In this document: positions 41,343-49,755 of the stretch, in pieces | Numbering within the stretch: position 1 is the first letter of the stretch | Layout: the number at the start of each line of letters is the position of its first letter | The notes under the pieces: generated by a model | What the model saw: only the letters and a program-made list of their open reading frames with translations | Told to the model about the DNA's origin: nothing | Databases searched by the model: none | Position numbers and translations under genes: made by a program | NCBI RefSeq assembly: GCF_900101685.1 | Contig: NZ_FMZZ01000010.1 | Coordinates: forward strand, 124,001-188,000 | DNA: 64,000 nt | Direction of reading: 5' to 3' | Origin: Actinokineospora iranica | GTDB lineage: Bacteria; Actinomycetota; Actinomycetes; Mycobacteriales; Pseudonocardiaceae

Positions 41343-42164
41343 GTGCCGCTGATCCGGGTCAACGGCATCCGCCTGCACTACCGGGACACCGGTAGCGGCG
41401 ACCCGGTGCTGCTGCTCATGGGCACCGGCGGCAGCGGCTCGGTATGGGACCTGCACCAGGTCCCCGCGCTCGTCGCGGCGGGATACCGGCCGATCGCCGT
41501 GGACAACCGCGGCATCCCGCCGTCCGACGAGTGCGCGGACGGCTTCACCGTGCACGACATGGTCGCCGACACCGCGGGCCTCATCGAGGCGCTTGGCCTG
41601 GGCTCGTGCCGGATGGTCGGCACGTCGATGGGCGCCTACATCGCCGCCGAACTCGCCCTGGCCCGGCCGGACCTGGTGCGCCAGGCGGCCCTGCTCGCCG
41701 CCCGCGGCCGCAGCGACGTGCTGCGGACCGCGCTGGCCGCGGCCGAGCGGGACCTGCGGGAGTCCGGGATCGATCTGCCCGCCCGCTACCGCGCGGCCAT
41801 GCGGGCGGTGCAGTTCCTGTCCCGGACCACTCTGTCCGACGACACGGCGGCCCGGGACTGGCTGGACCTGTTGGAACTCTCGGCGGGCGAGGGCCCCGGC
41901 GTGGCGGCCCAGCAGGGCCTGGAACCCATGCCGGACCGCCTGGCGGCCTACGCGGCGATCCGCGTCCCGGTCCGGGTCGTGTCGTTCTCCGACGACGTGA
42001 TCGCCCCACCCGGCCTGGGCGCCGAACTGGCCGCCGCCATCCCCGGCGCGGAGTCCACCGTGATCCCGGACTGCGGCCACTACGGCTACCTGGAGGACCC
42101 CGAATCGGTCAACAAAGTGCTAATCGACTTCTTCGCGGCGGTGAGTGGTGGACCCTCGGCTTGA
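41343..42164 (+). CDS. Alpha/beta-fold hydrolase, cluster-associated
   Basis: A 273-residue alpha/beta hydrolase. It has an oxyanion-region motif LLLMGTGGSG, the nucleophile elbow GTSMGA with Ser 95, and the catalytic His in DCGHYGYLE near residue 248; an acid in SFSDDVIAPP completes a plausible triad. The GTG start lies 1 nt after the MbtH stop, so it ends the operon. It looks more like proline iminopeptidase/MhpC-type hydrolases than a classic RifR type II thioesterase (no GHSxG). Possible jobs are clearing misloaded carriers, trimming the lipid, or acting on the released peptide. None can be chosen from sequence. Confidence 0.85.
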   Translation: MPLIRVNGIRLHYRDTGSGDPVLLLMGTGGSGSVWDLHQVPALVAAGYRPIAVDNRGIPPSDECADGFTVHDMVADTAGLIEALGLGSCRMVGTSMGAYIAAELALARPDLVRQAALLAARGRSDVLRTALAAAERDLRESGIDLPARYRAAMRAVQFLSRTTLSDDTAARDWLDLLELSAGEGPGVAAQQGLEPMPDRLAAYAAIRVPVRVVSFSDDVIAPPGLGAELAAAIPGAESTVIPDCGHYGYLEDPESVNKVLIDFFAAVSGGPSA

Positions 42165-42178
42165 GGCAGCACTGCCTC
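42163..42178 (+). terminator. Short inverted repeat at the end of the NRPS operon
   Basis: GAGGCAG-CA-CTGCCTC is a perfect 7-bp inverted repeat starting at the hydrolase stop codon, followed by more GC-rich dyads before the convergent Lnt-like gene. There is no T-tract. It may help terminate the very long NRPS transcript, but evidence is limited to position and symmetry. Confidence 0.3.
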
Positions 42179-42239
42179 CCCGCGGTGAGCGGCGCACCCG
42201 GGCTGGGCCGCCCGGCGGCTCGCGGTCGGCGTCATCGCC

Positions 42240-43817
42240 TCACGTCGGCTGCCTCGCGGTCCCGGGGTCGGTCCACGAGATCCTGGTCGTCTTGGCGAGC
42301 GACGGCCGTGCGGCCGCGGCCAGGGTCGCCAGGGTGAGCAGCACGCAGGCCCAGGCGAACACGTCGCCGACGCGGGCGTAGACCGTGTTGAGGTTGCGCG
42401 TGGTCACCTCGGCCCGCACGACCTGCCGGTCGGTGGCGAAGAAGTCCGACGCGGCCACGACCCGGCCCAGCGGGTCGGTCACCTCGGCGATGCCCCGGCT
42501 GGCCTGGTGCACCAGGGAGTAGCCGCCCTCGACCGCGCGGAACCGGGCCTTCTCCGCGTGCAGGCGCGCGATCCCCGCCCAGTTGTTCGCGGGCACCAGC
42601 AGCAGGCCTGCCCCGCGCGCCCCCGCGTCCCGGGTGAGGCCGGGGAAGTCGGCGTCGAAGCAGATCATCGCGGCGAGCACGCCGACCGGGGTGCGCGCCA
42701 CCGGCACCGGAGTGTCGGCGGGGGTGTCGGGCTCCAGGCCGGGCACCGGGTGGCCCTTGTCGTAGGTCCAGGCGACACCGCCGCCCGGGGTCACCAGGAT
42801 CGCCTGGTTGCGCAGGTGCGGCGCCTCGTCGGTGTAGACCGACAGGGCGAGGTTGATGTGCACGCCGTGGCGCCGGGCGATGCCCGCCGCGGCGTCGACG
42901 AGCGCCTGCTTGTCCCGGGCCATGGTCTGCCCCGCGCTTTCCGACCAGGTGATGATCCGCGCGCCCGCCCGCGCCTCCCGTTCGGTGCGGTCCAGCATCC
43001 GGGCGTTGGCCACGGCGAACGCGTCCCGCATCCGCTGCGGCGGCGCGGTAACGAAGTCCCGCAGTTCGGGCAGGTCCGCCAGGCTCTTGGTCCACGCCTT
43101 GACCTCGGCGGTGGTGGGACTGACCCCGGCCACCCGCACGGTCTGCCCGTCGGTCCTGGTCGTCACGAGCCGGATCGTGCCGAACACGCCCGCCGCCGCG
43201 AGCGCGCAGAGCGCCAGCGCGACCGCCGCCCTGGCCGCAGGCCGCCGCTCCCACACCAGGACGGCCACCGGAGCCGTCCAGGCCACCAGGAAACTGACCC
43301 CGTACGCGCCGAACACCGACGAGATCTGGATGAGCGTGTCGAACTCGTGCTGCGTGGTGCCCAGCGACCCGTAGACCGCCCCGAACGGGCTCAGCGCCGC
43401 GATCCCGAACTCGACCGCGACCCGGGCGCAAGGAAACACCAGCGTGCCCAGGACCGGGCGTCTGTCCCTAATGGACTCGGTGAGCCGATCGGCCAGGAAC
43501 GGCAGTCCCAACGCGACGGACAGCGCCGCGATCCCCGCGAGAGCCACCGGGTTCAGCAGGCTTTCGGCCTGGTAGAGCCAGAAAACACCGGCGACGACCT
43601 GAACCCCGGCCATCGCGGCGAAACCGCGCGCGACCCCGCGCCGACGGCAATACCGCACCAGGAAAATCGCCGCCACCCACGCGGCGATCGGGATGTCCCA
43701 CTTGCCATGCACGGCGAAAAGGGAGAGTAACCCGCCCACGCCAAGCCAAACCCGCGACCGGTCAGTCGCGATCGGACGGATTCCGGGTGTGTCCACATCT
43801 TCGGCTGGAGTGCGCAT
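42240..43817 (-). CDS. lnt: Apolipoprotein N-acyltransferase-like membrane nitrilase
   Basis: A 525-residue protein with several N-terminal membrane segments (within about residues 25-215) and a nitrilase/carbon-nitrogen hydrolase domain. The catalytic Glu-Lys-Cys triad is visible as E293 in TWSESA, K354 in YDKGHPVPG and C386 in MICFD. A further membrane segment lies near the C-terminus (VLLTLATLAAAA). Lnt N-acylates the N-terminal cysteine of lipoproteins, of which the window encodes at least two. Residues near the triad diverge from E. coli Lnt, so a different acyl acceptor is possible, and its place beside a lipopeptide cluster is intriguing but probably incidental. ATG 43817 is chosen; a TTG at 43826 would add three residues. 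It is convergent with the NRPS operon. Confidence 0.8.
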   Translation of the reverse strand: MRTPAEDVDTPGIRPIATDRSRVWLGVGGLLSLFAVHGKWDIPIAAWVAAIFLVRYCRRRGVARGFAAMAGVQVVAGVFWLYQAESLLNPVALAGIAALSVALGLPFLADRLTESIRDRRPVLGTLVFPCARVAVEFGIAALSPFGAVYGSLGTTQHEFDTLIQISSVFGAYGVSFLVAWTAPVAVLVWERRPAARAAVALALCALAAAGVFGTIRLVTTRTDGQTVRVAGVSPTTAEVKAWTKSLADLPELRDFVTAPPQRMRDAFAVANARMLDRTEREARAGARIITWSESAGQTMARDKQALVDAAAGIARRHGVHINLALSVYTDEAPHLRNQAILVTPGGGVAWTYDKGHPVPGLEPDTPADTPVPVARTPVGVLAAMICFDADFPGLTRDAGARGAGLLLVPANNWAGIARLHAEKARFRAVEGGYSLVHQASRGIAEVTDPLGRVVAASDFFATDRQVVRAEVTTRNLNTVYARVGDVFAWACVLLTLATLAAAARPSLAKTTRISWTDPGTARQPT

Positions 43818-43866
43818 GTCGGCCAACGTAGGACGTCGGCGAGACGATCACCATGAGGCTGACCGC

Positions 43867-43908
43867 GTGATCCGCGCCGCCACACCCCACCGGTCCTATG
43901 CGGATCAC
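43867..43908. repeat. Spaced inverted repeat upstream of the Lnt-like gene
   Basis: GTGATCCGC (43867-43875) and its exact complement GCGGATCAC (43900-43908) flank a 24-nt spacer. It lies about 50 nt before the Lnt-like start and downstream of the binding-protein gene that ends at 44012. It could be an operator or part of a long-loop terminator. The rest of this ~190-bp gap shows nothing else. Confidence 0.4.
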
Positions 43909-44011
43909 CCCTACGCCATCCGAGTGATCATGCTGGTCATCGGAAATCGGCGATCCGGCGCGGGTGTGCCAGAGTCCTGGCCGGGGTAATCCCTGGTGGC
44001 GAAGTGCATCC

Positions 44012-46411
44012 TCATGGCGTGAGGTCGACCAGCCAGATTCGGTTCGGCTGGCTGGCGTCGTTGAGCCTGGGCAGCCCGAGCGTCTCGAAGACCTCGGTCT
44101 TGTGCAACATGCTCTGCGCCAAGGCCGGTTTCCACACCCCCTTGGCCGAGATCTGCGCCTCCTTGATCGCCGCTGCGGCGATCCGGAACGCGTCGCGGCC
44201 GGTGGACTCCTCGCTTTCCACCGCGCTGGGCGCGAGGCTGGTCATGGTCAGGCGCGCCCACGGGTAGCGCTCGGCGAGCGTGTCGGTCGCCGCTTCGACG
44301 ATCAGGCCGGGGCCGGACAGGATCGGCAGCGGAGTCGGGCGGCGGACGCAGCTATCGATGTTCTTGGCGCGGTCGAGGAACTTCAGCACCTGGTCGGCGC
44401 GGTTGGTGAGCACCGGGATGCGGTTGTCGGCGTTCGCGCACATCGCCGCGATGTCGCGGTCGGCGATGTCGGCGCTGTCGCCCTCCTCGATCTCGATGTC
44501 GGTCTCCGGCGAGCCGACGCCCCTGGCGCGCAGCAGGTCGCGCAACTCCCGGCTGAAGTAGTCGTCGCCGGGGTCGTAGACGACCGCGGCCCGCGAGCCG
44601 TACCCGCGCTCGGCGAGCCAGGCCGTCATGCGGTCCGCGAACGCGGCGTTGAGCGGGGCGGAGAGGAACATGTTGTCGTTCTCGGCCATCCGGCTGCCGT
44701 ACATGCTGCTGCCGATCACCGGAATGTCCTTGAGGTGGTCCCGGATGGCCTTGCTGACGATCGGCCTGCTCTGCGAGATGCCGATGACCGCGGCCAGGCC
44801 GCCGTTGTCCGACCGCGGCCGTTCGGCGATCTTGGCGGCCACCCAGTCGCCGTCGGCGAACCGGTCGCCGCTGTTGGCCAGGACGAGCTTGATCGGCACC
44901 CGGTTGACGTCGCCTGCCGCGTCGTCGTTGTGCTCGCGCTGGGCCTCGACGGCGCCGCGCAACTGCCAGATCGAGTTCGGCGGCGCGGTGCGCTCGGCGG
45001 TGTTCGGGCGGGTCAGCGGCGCGAAGAACACGATCTCCCGGTGGTAGCGCTTCTGGTTGTTCTCGTCCCGCAGCAGGTCCACGGCGGCGTTGTTGGCGAA
45101 CACCGCCTGTTCCAGGTCGGACAGGTTCGGCACACCGGGCGCGGACGGCGGCTGGTCGAAGCTGCAATCCTTCTCGATGATGCCCACCCGCTGTCCCAGC
45201 GCGTCCACGCGCGTGCCGGCGCAGCCGCTGACGAGGTGCCGGTAGGTGCCGAACCCACCGCCTGCCGTGATCAGCAGCACGGTGAGGGCGAGCGGCGCCC
45301 AGGCCGACAGGCGTCCGGGAATCCTCGGCGTCACCCGGCGGTGCGTGCGCAAGTAGGTCTCGGCGATCGGGTCCACCGGCGGGTCCGGCGGCAGTCGCAG
45401 CGCTAATCGGCGCGGCGGGTCCGCCTCCGTCTTGTTCACCAGGGCACGCAAGGCGGGCGCGGCCTTGTCGATGTCGAGGACGGGCGCGGTCGCCGTGGTC
45501 GGGGTCGCGTTGTCACTCAGCGCGGCCACGACCAGCAGCGGCATGGTCGACGCGGTCCTGGTCAGCTCGACGTACATGTCGACCAGGTCGGCGGCGGGCT
45601 TGGCGTCGGGGGAGTCGGTGGCGTCAAGCAGCAGCACCGGTGTCCACCGCCGCCGCCTGCGGTGCGGCAGGAACCGCCGCCGCCGGGTGAACAGCGCGAT
45701 GTCGTGCAGCAGCGCGTCGAACAGCACGCGCCTGCGCAGCGCCGTGACGTCCTCCAACCCGCTGTCGGGCAACAGATACACGGCCTGGTCGAGGAAGTCC
45801 CCGTGCAGTCCCGTGGCGTTGGTCAGGTGCTCGCCGAACCAGCGGAGTTTGCGGCTGTTGAGTCGTCTGCCGAACCACCAGCGGCTCGGCCCGCTCAACA
45901 GGGCAACCAGGACCGTGCCGAGAAATTGGATCGGAAGGTCCTCGGTGCTCATAGTCCTGACCCAGGAGAGCAGCCTGTTCCGCTTCTCCCACCGGGAATA
46001 GAGCCAGGCCAGCAGTTGCTGGCGGGTGCCCTCCGCCGTCGTCGTGTCGATGATGCCCGCGGCCTGGATCACGTCCAGGCAGAGGCGGAACTGCTTGGTC
46101 CGCCAGCGCCTGCCCGCGCCCGCGGGCACGCTCGACCGCAGTTGCTTGGCGATCTCGTCCAGGAAACCGACGTCCGGCGACGTCGTGGTCTTGGCGATGC
46201 CCGCGGTCACTTTTCCGGCGTGCGCGCTGGGTACCAAGGCCCGATTGCCGATATCGAACAACCGGTCGCGGTAGCCCGCGACGAACGCGCGGGCCTCGTC
46301 GGGGTCCGCCGAGAGCACGCCGATGACCAGCGGCGGCAGATACGGTCGGGTCTCGGCGATGTGGTCGATCAAGGGGAGAACCGACTGCACACCGCTGATC
46401 GGCTTGATCAT
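44012..46411 (-). CDS. Membrane protein with degenerate NTPase-like cytoplasmic half and extracellular binding-protein fold
   Basis: A 799-residue protein. Residues 1-365 are probably cytoplasmic: VLLLDATD (259-266) followed by PLLVVAALSD resembles a Walker B and sensor strand, but no Walker A (GxxxxGKT) is present. A single membrane helix lies at 369-388 (WAPLALTVLLITAGGGFGTY). Residues ~390-799 look like a type 1 periplasmic-binding-protein fold (AAVIGISQSRPIV, PVIGSSMYGS, AAVVYDPGDDYFSRELRD). The layout is that of a one-pass sensor: ligand outside, signalling part inside. The ATG at 46411 has a near-ideal GGAGG 5 nt upstream; a GTG at 46417 is less likely. The nearby Ser/Thr kinase with the same kind of extracellular domain suggests a shared signal (inference). 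Family not recognised. Confidence 0.75.
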   Translation of the reverse strand: MIKPISGVQSVLPLIDHIAETRPYLPPLVIGVLSADPDEARAFVAGYRDRLFDIGNRALVPSAHAGKVTAGIAKTTTSPDVGFLDEIAKQLRSSVPAGAGRRWRTKQFRLCLDVIQAAGIIDTTTAEGTRQQLLAWLYSRWEKRNRLLSWVRTMSTEDLPIQFLGTVLVALLSGPSRWWFGRRLNSRKLRWFGEHLTNATGLHGDFLDQAVYLLPDSGLEDVTALRRRVLFDALLHDIALFTRRRRFLPHRRRRRWTPVLLLDATDSPDAKPAADLVDMYVELTRTASTMPLLVVAALSDNATPTTATAPVLDIDKAAPALRALVNKTEADPPRRLALRLPPDPPVDPIAETYLRTHRRVTPRIPGRLSAWAPLALTVLLITAGGGFGTYRHLVSGCAGTRVDALGQRVGIIEKDCSFDQPPSAPGVPNLSDLEQAVFANNAAVDLLRDENNQKRYHREIVFFAPLTRPNTAERTAPPNSIWQLRGAVEAQREHNDDAAGDVNRVPIKLVLANSGDRFADGDWVAAKIAERPRSDNGGLAAVIGISQSRPIVSKAIRDHLKDIPVIGSSMYGSRMAENDNMFLSAPLNAAFADRMTAWLAERGYGSRAAVVYDPGDDYFSRELRDLLRARGVGSPETDIEIEEGDSADIADRDIAAMCANADNRIPVLTNRADQVLKFLDRAKNIDSCVRRPTPLPILSGPGLIVEAATDTLAERYPWARLTMTSLAPSAVESEESTGRDAFRIAAAAIKEAQISAKGVWKPALAQSMLHKTEVFETLGLPRLNDASQPNRIWLVDLTP

Positions 46412-46535
46412 CGCCACCTCCGGGGGCGCTTGCCGCTGCCGGAAGTCCCGACGGCAAACGGGTTGTTACGACCTATCCCGGTTCAGGCGGCGAACGTGAC
46501 ACCGTTCGTGGTGATGTGTCGGTTTTCGTCCGGTG

Positions 46536-46887
46536 TCAGGGTGGGGAATCGGCGCGGGTGAAGCGCAGCCGCCACGCGTCCGGGCCGATGTCCTCGGCGT
46601 GCGGGCGCCAGTGGTGCTTCTCGGCCAAGGCCAGCAGGTCGGGTTTGGGGATTCCCCGTAGCGCAGCCAGTCCAACTCCAGGCGCGTGCCCTCGGACCGG
46701 GCCAGGAGAGCGGTGAGCTCGGCGCGGTGCCGGTCCTGGCGGGCGCGGCGGGAGCCTGCGGTCGGCCAGACCATGGTGGCGACGGCGGTGAGCCCTGCTC
46801 CAGGTTCTGGAACCGGGCCCGCACCCGACCGGCGAGCACCCACAGCGCGACCAGCGCGAGCAGCGAACTGCCGATGACAGCACCCAC
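46536..46887 (-). pseudogene. Small membrane-anchored protein, frameshifted twice
   Basis: Coding-like sequence is split over three frames. From the GTG at 46887 a membrane helix is encoded (SSLLALVALWVLAG, then RVRARFQNLEQG). The next part continues one frame away (AGSRRARQDRHRAELTALL, RLELDWLRYG). The last part is in the third frame (IPKPDLLALAEKHHWRPHAE, ending TRADSPP and TGA). Each piece has normal codon use, and the breaks lie near GC runs (about 46800 and 46650). Either the gene is recently broken or the assembly has small indels here. Function unknown; the position suggests a partner of the TIR gene upstream. Confidence 0.55.
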
Positions 46888-46891
46888 CGCG

Positions 46892-47174
46892 CTACTCCGC
46901 GAGCCGGTCGGCGATGGAGCGCTCGCCGGGGTTGCGGAAGGACACGCTGCGGGCGATGCCGTCGAGGATGGCGACGTACTCGGCCCAGTCGGCGAGCTGT
47001 TCGCTGGCCACCGTGAACAGCGCGATGTGCGCGCGGTCCGGGCAGGCGAAGATCACCTGCGCCTGGCGGACCAGGTGCGAGTTCGCCGATCTTGGCCCCC
47101 GGGTAGTCGGCGAAGCCCATCTCCGGCAGGGAACCGGGCTGGCGCAGCCCGCCGATGTCGACGGTGAAGTCCAT
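46892..47174 (-). pseudogene. Small soluble protein, one frameshift
   Basis: The ATG at 47174 begins MDFTVDIGGLRQPGSLPEMG and runs to AKIGEL. The same protein then appears to continue in another frame from about 47085 (HLVRQAQVIFACPDRAHIAL, then AEYVAILDGIARSVSFRNPG) to a TAG at 46892. One net base change would restore about 93 residues. No family was recognised. It ends 4 nt before the start of the next small gene, so the two form a pair. Three indels within about 450 bp raise the chance of sequencing error. Confidence 0.5.
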
Positions 47175-47276
47175 TCGCCAAACCCCCGTGTTCGGCTTCG
47201 GCCCGCCCCGGGCCGGTGGTGCCAGCGACAATAGCGGAGCGCCCCGACAGTCCATTTGGGTCTCGGCGCGCGCGGC

Positions 47277-47792
47277 TCACGCCGCGCTCGAATCGTCGTC
47301 GGTGCGCTCGGCGAGCCGCGGGGCGAGCGCGCGCAGCCGGGTGATCAGGTGCGCGAGGTCCTGCCTGCAGTGGTCGTGGCGCAGCCGGGCGTACTGGGTG
47401 CGTGCCAGCCAGCGGATGCTGGGCGGCAGCGCGGCCTCGGCCAGCCGGGGCGCGCCGTCGACGAGCACGGGCACCACGTGCGCGCCCGCGCGGCCCGCCT
47501 CGGCGATCTCCCGGCGGACCCAGTCGCCGCGCCGGTCGATGAGCCTGCGCCCGTGCTCGTCCAGCGCCATGAGCCACCGCTCGCCGATCACGACCAGCAG
47601 GACGTCACAGTTGCGCGCCGCGGTCAGTAGAGCTTTGTCGAAGCGGGTGCCCACGGCCATGGACCGGCCGTCGAGGAACACCCGCTCGGGTCCGAAACCC
47701 AGGCACAATGCGGTGTCCAGCAGCGCTGCGGCCAGCAGCTCGTCTGAGGAGCGGTAGTTGATGAAGAAGGAAGTGGAAGGCTTCTCGGTCAT
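47277..47792 (-). CDS. TIR-domain protein
   Basis: A 171-residue protein that is almost entirely a bacterial TIR domain. Signatures: SFFINYRSSDE at the first strand, RVFLDGRSMAVGTRF for box 2/BB loop, CDVLLVVIGERWL, and WVRREI with E95 at the position of the catalytic glutamate of NADase TIR proteins, followed by VVPVLVDGA. Bacterial TIR proteins cleave NAD+ or make cyclic ADP-ribose signals in immunity, or act as adaptors. The ATG at 47792 is preceded by GGGG. It lies 26 nt from a divergent HTH-Ig gene and heads an operon with the two small frameshifted genes and possibly the binding-protein gene. A role in the same signalling system is inferred. Confidence 0.85.
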   Translation of the reverse strand: MTEKPSTSFFINYRSSDELLAAALLDTALCLGFGPERVFLDGRSMAVGTRFDKALLTAARNCDVLLVVIGERWLMALDEHGRRLIDRRGDWVRREIAEAGRAGAHVVPVLVDGAPRLAEAALPPSIRWLARTQYARLRHDHCRQDLAHLITRLRALAPRLAERTDDDSSAA

Positions 47793-47818
47793 GGCCCCAG
47801 AGTGGAACAGGACCAATA

Positions 47819-48874
47819 ATGCGCACTAACCTAACCACCGCCGCCGGCCGGGCCGCCCGCGCCGTGCTGCGCGGCAGGCCGCCCGCGCCCGCGCCGGTCC
47901 ACGTCCTGGCCAACCGCGAGCTGTCCGTGGCGATGCGCCAGCTGCGCATGGCGGTCGGGATCAACCTGGGCGAGACGGTCGCGATCCTCAACGAGACCAT
48001 CGACGACCTCTACGCCGACGTCCGCGACGCGCCGACCCCCGGCGGGCGGGTCCCGTCGACGCCGCACCGGGTCACCGGGGACTACGTCCGCCGCGTCGAG
48101 CGCGGCGACCACGGCCGCTTCGACCTGGGCACCCTCCCCGCGTGGGCGCGGCGCAGCGAGGTCGAGAAGAACCGGCTCAACGCCAGCCGGGTCCCGGCGT
48201 GGCTCGTGCGCGCCTACGACGTCGCTTTCGGCGCGGACGGGTTCCTCGTGGACATGCACACCTGGAGCGTCGCGTTGCAGGCCGACCAGCTCCGCGACCT
48301 CCCGCGCAGGCTGCGCGACCTGCCCGGCCACGTGCCGCCGGGCGGCGAGTACGAGTTCCTGGTTCGTGACCTCGGCGAACTGGACGAGCAGGCCCGGGAC
48401 CTGCTGCGCGCGCAGGCCGGGGAGCTGGCGGCGCTGCGGGACCGGCAGCCCGGGGGCGCGTCCTGGCTGCCGTTCGCCAAGGACGCCTCGCTCAACGCGG
48501 GCGAGGCGGAGGAGCCGGAGGGGATGCTGGTCGCGCCCGGCAGCCTGGTGACCACCCACTTCGTCCTGCGCAACGCCGGGACGGTCCCGTGGCGCGACCG
48601 CCTGCTCTACCGCGTGGGCGACACCGCCACCGGGATAGCCAGCCCGCCCCTGGTGCCGGTCCCCGACACCGAGCCGGGCGCGGACACCGCCGAGATCGGC
48701 TACGTCCTGCGCGCGCCCACAACCCCGGGGACTTACCGGGTGTGCGTGAAGATGGGCTGGCCCGACGGCACCTACTGCTTCCCCACGACCCTGCTCGGCC
48801 TGGTCACGACCCTGGTCGTGCCGCCAGCGGACATCATCGACCCCTACCGGGAGTGGCCGGACCATGTCGGATGA
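47819..48874 (+). CDS. HTH protein with NBR1-Ig-like domain (copy 1)
   Basis: A 351-residue protein. The N-terminal third resembles an XRE-type DNA-binding domain (LSVAMRQLRMAVG, then VTGDYVRRVERGDHGRF), with a middle helical part. The last ~115 residues look like the NBR1-Ig-like beta-sandwich: THFVLRNAGTVPWRDRLLYR, then TPGTYRVCVKMGWPDGTY. NBR1-Ig-like modules fused to HTH domains occur in actinobacteria with unknown ligands. The start ATG 47819 lies only 26 nt from the divergent TIR start, so promoters must overlap coding sequence or the mRNA is nearly leaderless; a later ATG is possible. Its end overlaps the next gene by 11 nt. Likely a regulator for the divergent TIR operon (inference). 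Confidence 0.75.
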   Translation: MRTNLTTAAGRAARAVLRGRPPAPAPVHVLANRELSVAMRQLRMAVGINLGETVAILNETIDDLYADVRDAPTPGGRVPSTPHRVTGDYVRRVERGDHGRFDLGTLPAWARRSEVEKNRLNASRVPAWLVRAYDVAFGADGFLVDMHTWSVALQADQLRDLPRRLRDLPGHVPPGGEYEFLVRDLGELDEQARDLLRAQAGELAALRDRQPGGASWLPFAKDASLNAGEAEEPEGMLVAPGSLVTTHFVLRNAGTVPWRDRLLYRVGDTATGIASPPLVPVPDTEPGADTAEIGYVLRAPTTPGTYRVCVKMGWPDGTYCFPTTLLGLVTTLVVPPADIIDPYREWPDHVG

Positions 48875-49754
48875 GCGGGTCGCCGCGCTGCGCGCCCTGC
48901 GCGGCGAGCTGTCCCTGGCCGCGTTCCTGGACCGCCTGGTCGAGCACGGGCTGCCCGCGAACAGGGTGAGCAGGCAGCGGCTGAGCAGGCTGGAGAAGGG
49001 CGAAACCCAGCTCCCGGTCACGCTGTGGGAGGAGATCGCCGAGGCGCTGACGGCGGCGGGCGCGCCGCTGGAGCGGGTCGCCGTGCTGCGCGGCCCGGTC
49101 GCCCGGATCGACCCGGTGCCGCCGTCCACTCCCGAGCTGCGGCGGCGGCAGTGGACCCGGGTGGTCTCCCGGCTCGCCGGGAACAAGTGGTGGCACGCGC
49201 CGCTGCTCCTGGTCGCCCGGCACATCGGCGTGCGGCACGCCGCCCACTACCAGCAGCTGTTCGACCGGTACGGCGGCCAGCAGGAGACCATGCTCCAGCA
49301 GCTTCAGGCCCGCCTGGCCCTGGGGAACTCCAGCGCCCGCTTCGCCCCGGTCCCCGGCGACGCCGCCGCGATCGACCGAGCCGCGTCCACGGTGTCCGTC
49401 CGCGTCGAGCACGGCGAGCTGTTCGTGCTCACCGCCCGGCTGGTCAACACCGGAACCGTGCCCTGGCGCGACCGCGTGCTGCTCCGGCTCGGCGCCCCGA
49501 ACACCTCCAGCCTGCCGCTGACCCCCACCGTGCTGCCGCTGCCCGACACCGACCCCGGCGGGCACTGCGACGTCCCCGTCCCCGGCCGCGCCCAGTGGTT
49601 CACCAACATGGCCGAGGTGACCTACGTGATGGTGTTCGCCGACCTGTCGTCCTGCCTGCCCGGCCGGATCGTGTTCCAGGTCGACACCCGCACCGGCGAG
49701 CTGGACCGCAGTTTCGACCTGCCGCCCGGTTTTCCCGCCGCCGACGCGCCGTGA
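48864..49754 (+). CDS. HTH protein with NBR1-Ig-like domain (copy 2)
   Basis: A 296-residue paralogue of the preceding protein. Residues ~5-60 are an HTH of XRE type (GELSLAAFLDRLVEHGLPAN, then RQRLSRLEKGETQLP). A helical linker follows, then a beta-sandwich containing ARLVNTGTVPWRDRVLLRLG, nearly the same phrase as in copy 1. Here the Ig-like part is shorter and lacks the GTYRVCVKMGWPDG strand. The genes overlap by 11 nt and are translationally coupled. The stop is 1 nt from the end of the convergent kinase gene. A heteromeric regulator pair is a simple reading; direct evidence is lacking. Confidence 0.75.
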   Translation: MSDERVAALRALRGELSLAAFLDRLVEHGLPANRVSRQRLSRLEKGETQLPVTLWEEIAEALTAAGAPLERVAVLRGPVARIDPVPPSTPELRRRQWTRVVSRLAGNKWWHAPLLLVARHIGVRHAAHYQQLFDRYGGQQETMLQQLQARLALGNSSARFAPVPGDAAAIDRAASTVSVRVEHGELFVLTARLVNTGTVPWRDRVLLRLGAPNTSSLPLTPTVLPLPDTDPGGHCDVPVPGRAQWFTNMAEVTYVMVFADLSSCLPGRIVFQVDTRTGELDRSFDLPPGFPAADAP

Positions 49755-49755
49755 C

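Noticed and set aside
47155-47757. Plus-strand gene overlapping the TIR gene
   Set aside because: It is Ser/Arg/Ala-rich and runs antisense to the well-supported TIR domain.
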